Below, piece by piece: positions 22,601 through 32,619 of a stretch of DNA of 64,000 nucleotides. The position numbers were made by a program, and so were the translations under genes. The notes beneath the pieces are model-generated. The model worked only from the letters and a program-made list of their open reading frames with translations. It did not search any database and had not been told where the DNA came from. Each line of letters opens with the position of its first letter. Positions within the stretch are counted from its first letter, which is position 1. This DNA comes from Channallabes apus (taxonomy: Eukaryota > Chordata > Actinopteri > Siluriformes > Clariidae), in NCBI GenBank assembly GCA_030522415.1, contig CM060113.1, forward strand, positions 6,303,967-6,367,966, written 5' to 3'.

Positions 22601-25600
22601 CTATCTCACCCACTAATACCCCTATCTCACCTACTAATACCTATATCTCACCTACTAATACCCCTATCTCACCTACTAATACCCCTATCTCACCCACTAA
22701 TACCCCTATCTCACCTACTAATAGCCCTATCTCACCTACTAATACCCCTATCTCATCTACTAATACCCCTACCTCACCTACTAATACCCCTATCTCACCT
22801 ACTAATACCCCTATCTCACCCACTAATACCCTTATCTCACCTACTAATACCCCTATCTCACCTACTAATACCCCTATCTCACCTACTAATACCCCTATCT
22901 CACCTACTAATACCCCTATCTCACCTACTAATACCCCTATCTCACCTACTAATACCTATATCTCACCTACTAATACCACTATCTCACCTACTAATACCCC
23001 TATCTCACCTACTAATACCTATATCTCACCTACTAATACCCCTATCTCAGCTACTAATACCTATATCTCACCCACTAATACCCCTATCTCACCCACTAAG
23101 ACCCCTATCTCACCTACTAATACCCCAATCTCACCTACTAAGACCCCTATCTCACCTACTAATACCCCTATCTCACCTACTAATACCTATATCTCACCCA
23201 CTAATACCCCTATCTCACCCACTAAGACCCCTATCTCACCTACTAATACCCCTATCTCACCTACTAATACCTATATCTCACCCACTAATACCCCTATCTC
23301 ACCTACTAAGACCCCTATCTCACCTACTAATACCCCTATCTCACCTACTAATACCCCTATCTCACCCACTAATACCCCTATCTCACCTACTAAGACCCCT
23401 ATCTCACCTACTAATACCCCTATCTCACCTACTAATACCTATATCTCACCCACTAATACCCCTATCTCACCTACTAAGACCCCTATCTCACCTACTAATA
23501 CCCCTATCTCACCTACTAATACCCCTATCTCACCCACTAATACCCCTATCTCACCCACTAAGACCCCTATCTCACCTACTAATACCCCTATCTCACCCAC
23601 TAATACCCCTATCTCACCTACGCGGTTTTGCGCGGTGGCCGTACGTATGGTTCATCATGATTCACCGCGAGATTGATTAGATTGAATCTGGACCTTACGT
23701 GTTAGATTACTCGTTACATCAAAAAAGTACTCCAACACCCAACATTGAAAATGATACACTTTGGCAAACTGCTGTTGTACCATGTGTGTACAAAATTTAA
23801 AGGAACACAATCAAGACAGAGTAAACGGCAGAAAACGGAACGGTAACATCCTCAACATTTTTAAAAAGTTAATAAGTTAACCATCAGCTGGAAAATCCAT
23901 GCTTGCAGTTTTCTGGTATTCTCAGTATTAAAACATTCAAATCATGAAACAGAATCAACAATCAACACCGCTCGTTACGGGGAAACGCTTATTGACGAGC
24001 TGAAGGCTCAACTTCGGGATAGTTGTGATCTTGTATAATGATGCATATCCGCACACTTCTGCCCACACTGTCAGCACTCTGCAAAACATTTGAGGTGTTA
24101 AAGCACCCTGCCTCGCTCGCTCTGACTTTCATCTGTTTGTACCCCCAAAAGCAGCCCTGTGATGACGAAGGTTCAATTCTGATGAAGAACTGATGAGAGC
24201 GGTGCATTCGTGGCTCACAGCTCAGTCTACAATTTTTTTAAATGAGTGAATACGAAAGCTTGTTGACAGATGGACAAAGTTTATTGAAAAGCGTTTATGT
24301 AGAAATTTGTCTTTTTAAAAATTTTATTGAAATAAATTCTACAGAATGTGGATAATTTTTGAGTAGAATTTTTTATAGACCGTTATGAGAACGACATAAT
24401 GGACCAAAGGAAAAAAAGTGACTTACAAAACAGGAACAATGCTCTACTGGGCTCTTTTTCTTCTTGTTTGCTGATGTAATCAGTGAGACAGGTGGAGCAT
24501 GATGGTAATAGATAGGACTGGATATGTCTGCTATTGTCTGTCAGCAAAAATATAAAAATGCAATGGAAATAAAAGGTGCAAAAACAAAACAGTCACTTAC
24601 TGGTCACAGAATGGATAAGAAGATAGTAAAGGACTTACTGGGCTGATGTAAAGGATTGTCTTTAATGGAGTACTTAATGGATTCAAACGTACAATTGTTG
24701 TTTATCCTGTGGAGGTAAAAGAGCAAATATACTGTAACATCTTAAGGACTTAAACATTCCAGTGAAAATATTCTACAGAACAATAGTAAAAAAAGTGATA
24801 TTATACACTTATATATACAAGGGTAAGATAAGGATACAATATAGGGGTTAATCAAAAATGATCTGCACTCTCACTCACTCACTCACTCACTCACTCACTC
24901 GCTCACTCACTCACTCACTCATCTTCTACACCACTTTATCCTGTATACATAGTCGCAGGGGGCCTGGAACCTATCCCAGGCGCCTTAGGGCAAGATGCGG
25001 GGGTACACCCTGGACAGGGTGCCAGTACATCACTTGGCACACACACATACACACCAGGGCTTGACATGAACGTTTTTGCTGACTGGCCGATGTGGTTAGT
25101 GGATTTCCGGAGTCACTCGCCATTCAGCCGTTTTACTCGCCACAATTTTGTTACCAGAAAATCGCAGTTTTTTTCTTCACCATGATACGTTAATGTTTGT
25201 TATATCTAGATTTATTTATAAATGACAGCATACACTGTATCACTATAGTAGTAGTCAAGTATTCAGTACTGTTACGATCCCAATATAAAAACATGCAAAC
25301 ATGACCAGTATATTCTGCTTATTGAACTTAAATTCAAGCCTCTTACCACATGACATTGAAAAATAACAGATTCAGTCCAACTGAACTCATTCTGATATTA
25401 AAAATACAGCAACTCAGAACATTTATCATTATAGTGTGTTGTGTACTATTATCAGGTATTATTATTCATTATGTATTATTATATCAGAATTCTGAGTTAG
25501 GACAATGGACTCTGGTCTATCTTGTTGTGTTGACTCTTTATAGTGTGAGGTCATTCAATCAATTGATGAATTTTCTATCATTCAACATGAAATCTAAATA

Positions 25601-25732
25601 GATTTTAATAGTGATTACTTTTATATATATATAATCAGTAGATAACATGCGAAAGGGGCAAACATTCTCATCCTGTTGAGAAGCAACAGCCCTTTAAGGA
25701 AATTATACACACACACACCAAACAGGAAGTAA

Positions 25733-25770
<38 letters not shown>

Positions 25771-26261
25771 GTGATGCGCGTGTCGTCTGGTAACCCGCGG
25801 ACCCAGGCTTATCGGGTTGGGGCGGGTAAAGAAATTGTCACTTTATTTGCGGGGTCATTAAAAACTAAATTAAATTAAAAAATCCATGTATGTTGCGTGC
25901 AATTCCCTATAGCCTATATTACATATTTGGGAATATCTATTTTCATATTTTATTAAGTTCTTTGATAAGGTTACGTCACGTGACAAGTCACGAAAGCGCC
26001 AAGCAGCTACCGCCGGCAGTCACAACAAAAATAAAGAAATAAAAGTGAAGATGGAAGACGAAGTGCGGGAAAAATTGAGGTCTGGAATTTACATCATTAA
26101 AAGAAAAAAGGTCAGGCTGCTACATCTAATGTTTGTCTATTCGTATGTCTATTTAACGGTCGCGGCAGGTTGTAAAAGTAGATACAGTGGTGCGGGCCAA
26201 ATAATTTCATAAAAGCGGGACCCGCGGGTTGGAACAATACCCGACCCGCGCATCACTAGTA

Positions 26262-26293
<32 letters not shown>

Positions 26294-28640
26294 CAATGCA
26301 TGTGTGAGCATGTGTAGAGAGAGGTATTAAATGTCCTCATTACATTCACGCGCGTTTTATGCGCGTAATATTACGTTGCAATGCGTTTATTATATCGGAT
26401 AACTTTAGACAAAACTACAACAAAAATATATTGTCATACCAAAGAATAAACTACCGGCCAAAGTGGCTAGTGAGACTAAAGTTATTACCCGCCACAGCCG
26501 AATTTTACCCGCATTTGGCGGGTGGGCGGGTGCCAATGTCAAACCCTGATACACACACTCATTCACACACTACGGGCAATTTGGGAACACCATGCCGCCC
26601 GAAAATATGAATATAAATATTCAAATAAAAATTTTATTTGTCACATACACAGTCATACACAGTACGATATGCAGTGAAATACTTATACGACAGCCTGTGA
26701 CCTTAAAATTGAAATTATCAATAAGAAATAAATTAGGGAATGGAATAAGAATAAGATAAAATATAGATAAACTTAGCTGCAGACAGAAATAGAACAACAA
26801 AGTATAAATTATAGGATATAAAAAATATTTAAAAACTTAGCAGTATAAATATACAATAAATATAAAATTATGGAATAAGAAAAATTTACAATATGGACAA
26901 ATATGGAAATATGGAAAAATGTGCAATGTATACAAAAATGAAAATGAACATAAATAATGCATAAATAACAGCAACCAAAATAAAATGAAACAATACTTAA
27001 CCTGAATGCTTGTTTCAATAGGAAAATATCGTCGTTGTTAGGAAGTGAGATCTCCATCCAGTGTGTGTCTATCATATGTCCGGTCATTTTAACGGCACCC
27101 TGATATGCTCCGACAGCAAGAATCCACTTCCCCATGAACTAAAACATGAAATATTTTAACATACAAATATGAACGTTTAAGTGGGAATTTAATATCCGTT
27201 TACTCTGTCAAAAATGTAATGTGGTCAGCTACACTACACAAGCAAGCAAACGTTTTTAGCCCCTCTACCTCTAATTTCTTCATATTATATTAAATTAAAT
27301 GATGTACAGGTTAAATTAAAGAAATGGGAACAAATGTTTTCCTGCAAAGCACCTAAAAATACAATTAAAACAATGGGCTGTTTATCTAACAACCTCTGCA
27401 GCAGCCTCATTTCCCCTCTCATCTGTTCCATCCACTCACCATTCAACATCAGCAGTATACTAATCACCGGCCTGATCATCGCTCATCATCTGCACCTGTT
27501 TCTCACTGGTTCATAAGTTACAGTAAACGCTTTTTATGCTTCCATGATTCATGGTCCGCGACCCTGTATACAGGATAAAGCGGTATAGAAGATGAGTGAG
27601 AGATTGAGTGATTCATGGTCACTTGTGTGAGTAACGAGACGACACCACTGTAGAGGTGATCAGAGTCGTACTGTACGCCCATATACAAGCCCCCTTGACT
27701 CTGCACTTGGTGTGGAGATTTGAGTTCCACACCAGATATGAGGAGGAGAGGATCTATGTACTGTAGCTTCGCATGGGAAAAGAAAAGAGAAAAATTAAAG
27801 CATTGTGTTGTAAAGCAAAAAAAAATATATATATCTCATGCTTGTTATAGAGAAAAGAAAGTATATGTTTTTTTTTTACTTATTTATCTATTATTATTTA
27901 TTTATTAACAATTCTTTTATGCACGAGACAGCTTTATTTCTGAGGTATAATTATCCCAGAAAGTGTAGACAATAACAAATGAGAGACAAAAAAAGTCCTG
28001 CAGGGAGAACTGTTCCTCAAGACTACATTAAAAATACAAGAAAGTCTGACTCTTAAGACACAAAGTTAAAATTTGGCTGTTGTCTTAACGTCAGGCTGGC
28101 GAGTTCCAGCACTTTGGTTGACTGTTGAGTTCAAATATCCACAACGTTTGACCAGGATCGATTACTCCATCTTTAACAAAAAGGCATAAACTAATCAAAG
28201 TCTATTGAGAACTGAGACCTGGTGCACACACTGAGGATTAATAAACCATATTTACCATTAAGATGGTGCCATTGTACCATATTTCATATTTAATCAACAT
28301 TTTAACTGATTAAAAACTAATTACAAGAGTAGTAGAAGCTCAGAATGTTAACGACCAGTCATTAAATAAACATTGGCCATTGACCAGCAGTGGATGTGAC
28401 ATACATACAGTTTCAGTTCTCATTTTTTGAGCATTTTCATTAAAAATGCCTTAAAAAGTCCCAACAGGGCTAAAGATTTGAAATGTAACTTGTATAGCTT
28501 GTTAAAGCTGAACTTACTGAGCTGTAGTTGCCGTCGAGCTCCAGTGGCTTTACGAGTTCCATACAGTTCGGCTCAATTATGAAGCTTAAAGCCAGGCCAG
28601 TCAAAAGAGCCAGCGCGAAGCTGTATTTCAGGAAAGCCAT
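17088..28640 (-). CDS. Lipocalin C, STBP/alpha-1-acid-glycoprotein-like, six exons
   Basis: Exons are 28518-28640, 27002-27138, 24639-24706, 24427-24537, 20589-20690 and 17088-17134. They give 195 codons plus TGA with intron phases 0, 2, 1, 1, 1, the same as its siblings. The signal peptide is MAFLKYSFALALLTGLALSF, the mature start has EPNC and VKPLEL, and exon 2 opens FMGKW (the lipocalin GxW). Exon 4 carries a C-S-T-C pair, exon 5 DLFRQQAKCLGF, and exon 6 ELCVE. Sequons NYS, NCT and NTT suggest N-glycosylation. A secreted small-ligand carrier is inferred from the family. The gene is stretched to 11.5 kb: intron 4 contains a hAT-like element filled with a 2.46-kb minisatellite, and intron 2 contains a SINE broken by nested hAT-like elements. 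Coding frame and splice sites are all intact, so I call it functional by sequence. Confidence 0.8.
17865..18155 (+). repeat. SINE-type repeat, copy 4, with TG microsatellite
   Basis: Head gttagcactggccttgcac, then ggagtttggatgttctcccc; a (TG)n run at 17961-17988 replaces part of the body. Intron 5 of lipocalin C. Confidence 0.65.
18236..18800 (+). mobile_element. Decayed Tc1-like 5' region
   Basis: It starts gtcttgcaaaagtattcata, the recognisable fish Tc1 terminus. It continues with the non-coding leader (gtattcagcccccttta near 18706, cacctaattagtaaatagag near 18764). The transposase is absent. It lies in intron 5 of lipocalin C. Confidence 0.6.
19149..19556 (+). mobile_element. Second internally deleted Tc1-like copy, one end
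   Basis: It starts CGCTACCGTTCAAAAGTTTG and encodes the same transposase N-terminal region across two frames (RPRRTRPKPTSAADEKF, then RVISLKNDQLTAAQIRG), so it carries a frameshift near 19380. The right inverted repeat is missing; a CA repeat follows. It lies in intron 5 of lipocalin C. Confidence 0.7.
19582..19795. repeat. (AC)n microsatellite region
   Basis: A perfect CA run at 19582-19628, followed by interrupted CACA-rich sequence to about 19795, in intron 5 of lipocalin C. Confidence 0.95.
20285..20480 (-). repeat. tRNA-derived SINE of a second family
   Basis: The minus strand has a tRNA-like head with gtagctcagtgcttaagg and ggttcaaatccca. Its tail is gtaagtcgctctggataaga. Shorter tails of this family sit in intron 4 of every lipocalin copy, next to exon 5. 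Confidence 0.7.
20932..23747. mobile_element. hAT-like non-autonomous element hosting a minisatellite
   Basis: The left end starts CATTGTTGCGGGACG; the right end is CACCCAACATTG, whose reverse complement starts CAATGTTGGGTG. Flanks AAAATTAT (20924-20931) and AAAATGAT (23748-23755) match at 7 of 8 bases, as expected for a hAT target duplication. A related terminus (CAGTGTTGGGTGTAAC) occurs at 29606. About 2.46 kb of the 2.8 kb is the 21-bp minisatellite. It lies in intron 4 of lipocalin C. Confidence 0.65.
21161..23621. repeat. 21-bp minisatellite, about 117 units
   Basis: The unit is CCTACTAATACCCCTATCTCA with a few recurrent variants (CCCCTA to CCTATA, AATACC to AAGACC, CCTACT to CCCACT). 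Variant order repeats at an offset of 945 bp (45 units), which becomes 987 bp after a two-unit indel near 22.9 kb, so a block of roughly 1 kb was duplicated inside the array. The unit length is a multiple of three and one frame lacks stops, giving a trivial 844-codon ORF (21142-23676) that I do not call a gene. Confidence 0.97.
23830..24250 (+). mobile_element. Mariner relic in intron 4 of lipocalin C
   Basis: It aligns with 10520-11000 in intron 4 of lipocalin D (for example aaacgcttattgacgag, and gaagaactgatgagagcgg). It is heavily mutated. Confidence 0.6.
25055..26548. mobile_element. hAT-like non-autonomous element inserted in a SINE
   Basis: The termini are CAGGGCTTGACAT and, at the other end, ATGTCAAACCCTG. 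They are flanked by a perfect 8-bp duplication, ATACACAC, at 25047-25054 and 26549-26556. The interrupted SINE resumes on the other side. Intron 2 of lipocalin C. No transposase frame was identified in the outer element. Confidence 0.85.
25769..26258. mobile_element. Inner hAT-like element nested in the outer one
   Basis: The ends are TAGTGATGCGCG and CGCGCATCACTA, flanked by gtgtgtgt and gtatgtgt (7 of 8 bases). Around 26051 it encodes a short start, MEDEVREKLRSGIY, which may be the first exon of a lost transposase. The insertion went into a TG microsatellite of the outer element. Confidence 0.75.
26612..26705 (-). repeat. Retroposon tail, reversed
   Basis: ttttatttgtcacatacaca then gtcatacacagtacgatatg is a common fish retroposon end. 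A forward relative is at 11000-11062 (gtgtatgtgacaaataaaat). Confidence 0.5.
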
Positions 28641-28685
28641 GGCAGATCCTCGTGCTGAAATATGAACAGGACACCTGTAGGAAAA

Positions 28686-28692
28686 CTTTATA
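28686..28692 (-). promoter_or_regulatory. TATA box of lipocalin C
   Basis: TATAAAG on the minus strand, 46 bp upstream of the start codon at 28640, is conserved in position with lipocalins D and A. It predicts a 5'UTR of only about 20 nt if transcription starts 25-30 bp downstream. Confidence 0.7.
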
Positions 28693-28874
28693 CTCCTGGC
28701 GGTTTGGTCAAGTTCAATTCTGTAGTGATGCAACGGGTCGCAAAATGTGTTGTAACTCTCAGCTCTATGTGCAAAAACTCCCAATCGATTTATACAGACC
28801 CTGAACCGATATAAAAAAATAGTGTGGGCAAAGGTTGAGTGTTGGTTTTTTAAAAAAAATAAAAACTTTTATTG

Positions 28875-29160
28875 CTTAGTGTTTAGCACTGTTGCCTTGC
28901 ACGTCCAGGGTCCGGGTTCGATTCCCATCTCTGTGTACTTCATGGACATTCCCTGGCATGTTCTCCCCATGCTTGGTGGGTTTCCTCTGGATAATCTGGT
29001 TTCCTCCCACAGTCCAAAGACATGCAGATTACTGTAGGCTAACTGGCATTCTTAAAATGAGTGTGTGAGTGTGTGTATGTTTGTGTGTGTGTCCTGCGAT
29101 CGATTGACTGTGGTCTGTGAAAAATAGCCTGACAAGGGTCCGAATCCCATGATGCAGACT
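28875..29160 (+). repeat. SINE-type repeat, copy 6
   Basis: It shows a clear tRNA-like head with box B (gggttcgattcccat at 28914) followed by the shared body. Just upstream of lipocalin C. Confidence 0.7.
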
Positions 29161-29605
29161 TGTTGCGGGATGTGTAGACAACACATAAAATCAACATACC
29201 CACATAGGCTTTAATATTCACTGGGTTTACCTTTTCCAAAAGCTTTATCATGTTTATGACAATCTTACAATGGCGTCTGTGGGGAAAATTGTGACTTGAT
29301 GTCATCCACTTGTGCTGCTAAAGACTGAACTGTGAGTAAAGGCCTTGAAAAGCTTTACATACCAGAGCTGCAAGAAAGTTGCATGATTGTTGACAATGTT
29401 GCAGTTTTGTGTTTTAAAGGTGTGGTAAAACTTGTGTTGTCGACAGGTTCCCCTGCAGGTTGCCATGGAAGCCAAAAACGGGTATAAGAAGTGTGTGTGT
29501 CTGCTCGAAGACACCTGCATGTTGAGGTGTGGGAAAGGAGTGTAGGAATATGCTTGAACACCAATGGCTGCTTTCCGATGACCGCTCATTTTCATATACC
29601 AAGCG

Positions 29606-29772
29606 CAGTGTTGGGTGTAACGTGTTACAAAGTAACGCATTAGAGTACTTGGATTACTTTTTTGATGTAAGGAGTAATCTAACGCGTTAGGTCCGCCATT
29701 TAAGTACTCAGTTATTTAGTTATTTAAAAAAAAATGTAACCTGTTATTCAGACAATTTATGTATTTCGTGAG
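29606..29772. mobile_element. hAT-like terminus (CAGTGTTGGG family)
   Basis: It begins CAGTGTTGGGTGTAACG and contains further AACGCG/TAACGC motifs typical of this fish repeat. Only one end is seen. It truncates the relic exon 5 at 29776. Confidence 0.6.
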
Positions 29773-30455
29773 CTGAAACGTTGCGTTCTCGAGCTACAAC
29801 ATGACACACAAATTGACTTTTTTACTGAAACATTTGTTTCATTTGTACATCAGAAAATGTAATAAGTCAGGATGCGCTTTAAATTTACAGTCACAGGATT
29901 TTGCAGATGCCCTTATCGAGAGCAACTTACATTTATTTTATACATTTACACTACTGAGCAGTTGGGTGTTAAGTGCCTTGCTCAAGGGCTCAGCAGTGTT
30001 CCACAACATGTGACATAACTATAAATATCTAGAATGTATTTACACATGTTTATCTAATGAATGAAGATGATATTTATTGGCAAACTGCTATTGTACTGTA
30101 TCTATGCATGTGTATTTTTCTTTTATTTTTATGTTTTGCTTTATCATGTCACCCTGTCATTAATTTCTGGTATAAGCAAGCCCATGCTCATGTTGTACTC
30201 CTGACAGGAATGAGTTCAGGATATGATTGTGCATTCAAGATTTAAGTAGTATACCGTGCTCTGTTCAGAAACAATTCTGTAACACCGATGGCACACATTA
30301 TTAAAGCTGTGATCTCTTCGAAGAGCACCAGAGTGTTGGGAGAATCTGTGTAGGCAGTGCCAGTGCGTGGTACGTTCAGAAATTACATCAACAATACAAT
30401 TCCAGTGATTTATCAGTACTCAATACATTGTCCAGACTACAGACTATACAGTGTA

Positions 30456-30703
30456 CAGTGGAAACATGGATTGCAAGCATTCATTCCAGAAGCGGGCTTG
30501 TACATCAAAACACTTGTAAATCAAAGCAAAATTTCCCATAAGAAATAATGGAAACTCAAATTATTCGTTTCACAGCCCAAGAAAAATACATAAAAATAAT
30601 TAATACAAAATATTAAGTAAAAATAAAACAAATTAACCTGCATTTTACCTTTAAAAAAGTAAAAATAAATCCTGACAGATGTTTTCGTGTATGCAGGCAG
30701 GAG

Positions 30704-30760
<57 letters not shown>

Positions 30761-30770
30761 GCTAAAGTAA
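30456..30770. mobile_element. Relative of the CAGTGGAA MITE, one end seen
   Basis: It starts CAGTGGAAACATGGATTGC after TA and shares the cttgtacatcaaaac / aaatcaaagcaaaa-type interior of this fish MITE. It includes a long TG microsatellite at 30707-30758. The right end is unclear. Confidence 0.5.
30707..30758. repeat. (TG)n microsatellite
   Basis: About 26 perfect TG units inside a MITE-like repeat. Confidence 0.95.
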
Positions 30771-31369
30771 GAGGAAAACTTTGTTGTCTCAATTAAAAAA
30801 ATATATATATACAGACCATTTTGCTATACTAGACATTCTCGTAATAAGGCGACGTAGGGAGAGAAAAAAAACTCGCCACTACTGGGTTCACTCTGTTTAT
30901 TTTTCCCTTTTCCCGCATTTCCCTCTGTACAGCATGTAGGATCATGGGATATATCCGGTCCTCCGAAGTGTAAAATGAACGTGAAGAAAACGCACTAGAA
31001 GTCTTTTCCGTGTGTTCGTTGGGATTTGAACACAAAGAAAAAGCTGCATGCAACATTTTTTTTTTTTTTTTTGACACCGTATAACCGCACGTCACCAAAG
31101 CCTGTGTGAACACACTCACTGACTCCTACGTGTAGAAAACCCTCTGCGCTTCATCCGCGCTCACCGGACACTACGAACGCCCGAATAAAAAAACGCTCGA
31201 TTTTAACGCCCGATAAGAGGTGTTTAATGTAAACTGCTCCCATACCTGGGAGGACTTGGAGCGCGCGCTTTTTCCTGCAAACGCTTTTATAACCTCCATT
31301 GCGCGAGCGGCTGTGTATCTGTGTGTCTCTTTGTGTGTTTGTGCATCTTGTGGTCGCGCTCCTCAGTAA

Positions 31370-31462
31370 CGTGAGCAGCCCAACTAATCGATAACGGCAT
31401 TCATTGACAACGAATTTCATTATCGATAATTATCGATTTTATCGATTAGTTGTTGCAGCCCT
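31370..31462. mobile_element. Terminus of a hAT-like repeat (ATCGAT-rich)
   Basis: ATCGATTA-type repeats end in gttgcagcccta at 31462, the usual end of an abundant fish hAT-like repeat. The partner end was not found. The CpG-rich 31.15-31.35 kb segment may be its interior. Confidence 0.45.
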
Positions 31463-32207
31463 ACTTACAACATTCATAATATTTTCTCCCATTTGGTAAA
31501 GTTTGTGCTAATTTAACTAATCCCAGTTTGTTAGCTTCACAGTAGTGGCACTTAGCAAACCCTCAACATAGCTAATGTTAGCTAACAGTACCGGTCATGT
31601 CGTTGTTTGGACTAATATTAGATCATGTATTTGTCTGTATAATGTTTGTGAAGGGTTTTACGTAGTGTAAACATGTAGTTTGGGTTGTTTGAAGATATTA
31701 AACAGTAGCTGTGTTCATGTCAAACCAGGACTTGTGAAATTTCTGGTGATTGAAGGCATAAAACTGAGTGACATTTACAGTACAGAAGACTTCAAGCGCG
31801 TTACAGTGATGAGACTCTTAGCCGCAGTAAAACATCTGAATGGTGCAAACGTTTTAAAGAAGCCTGTATGTTTGTGAATGAATTACGTATTAATGAAAGA
31901 TTTATTAATCTTATTTCTAGTCAAAATGTTACTAGAATGATACAAGAATAATGCAAGTGAAAACCAGAAGATTTTACTCCTTTCAAGAAACAAATTCCTA
32001 CAAACTAGTAAAATTATTATATTTTTTAATTGCTTAAAATTTATTATAATTTATTTTTTTTTACTTTTAAGTTCATAGAGTGGAGGTGCTGCTTCCAATC
32101 TGTTAACGTTCATTTGGCAATGAATTATATTTTTACTATGGGTTCATCAATAAATTTGACGAGTGCAATACAAACATGAAACATGTTACACAGAATCGAG
32201 CACTTTA

Positions 32208-32499
32208 CAGTGGAACCACGGCTACACAAACATAAATCGTTCTTAAGTTCTGTTCGTATCCCAATTTGCTTTTGTCCATAGGAATACATGTGAAAACGAT
32301 TAATCCGTTCCTCATCACTATAAACTATATTTAACTTTTAATTTTTGAAACCATACAAAATTCTTTTATCATGTGCACAATCGTGTGCAAAACTGTTGAT
32401 GGGCAACGCACTCATGCTTTTGTTCAGCTGATAGCGGCTGTGAACCAGTGAACCGATTTGTTCGTACTCAGGGGCGTTTCGTGAACCGAGGTTCCATTG
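32208..32499. mobile_element. Tc1/mariner-type MITE in the lipocalin B polyA signal
   Basis: The ends are CAGTGGAACCACGG and, reversed, CAATGGAACCTCGG, with TA at 32206-32207 and 32500-32501. Removing it would rejoin cactt-ta-tttgtaaaa, i.e. AATAAA on the minus strand, matching the 3' ends of lipocalins A and C. Confidence 0.85.
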
Positions 32500-32619
32500 T
32501 ATTTGTAAAACTCCTTAATGATGTTTAACAGATCTCTCTATTGGTAATCATCATTGTGTCATTCTGTCATTGTGTCATTCTGTCAATCATCAATGTCATT
32601 GTGGTGAGGAGAGATGTTT

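Larger units (their letters stand above)
24867..26610 (-). repeat. SINE-type repeat, copy 5, split by a hAT-like insertion
   Basis: Left part 24867-25054 (ACTC repeat, ctacaccactttatcctgta, gcctggaacctatcccagg) and right part 26549-26610 (attcacacactacgggcaat). The 25055-26548 element lies between them. Intron 2 of lipocalin C. Confidence 0.75.
29776..32205 (-). pseudogene. Relic of a fifth lipocalin copy, mostly deleted
   Basis: Several pieces align in order and orientation with the other lipocalin genes. 29776-29800 matches the intron 4 acceptor and the first codons of exon 5 (CTCGAGAACG). 29880-30440 matches intron 4 of lipocalin D almost throughout, including the stretch gcacattcagaaattaca-like at 30370. 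31490-31670 matches intron 1 of lipocalin D (15150-15315). 31676-32205 matches the 5' flank found upstream of lipocalin D (16675-17010). Exons 1 to 4, most of exon 5 and exon 6 are absent. The left edge is cut by a hAT-like terminus (29606-29770) and the middle is replaced by repeats. This marks a fifth duplication unit that has been gutted. Confidence 0.65.

Noticed and set aside
21161..23621. CRISPR-like or telomere-like array
   Set aside because: Units are contiguous without unique spacers, the unit is not telomeric, and the genome is vertebrate.
28875..28960. tRNA gene (A and B boxes)
   Set aside because: The sequence cannot fold as a full tRNA and continues into the SINE body shared by many copies; the same holds for 20285-20480 and 40105-40215.
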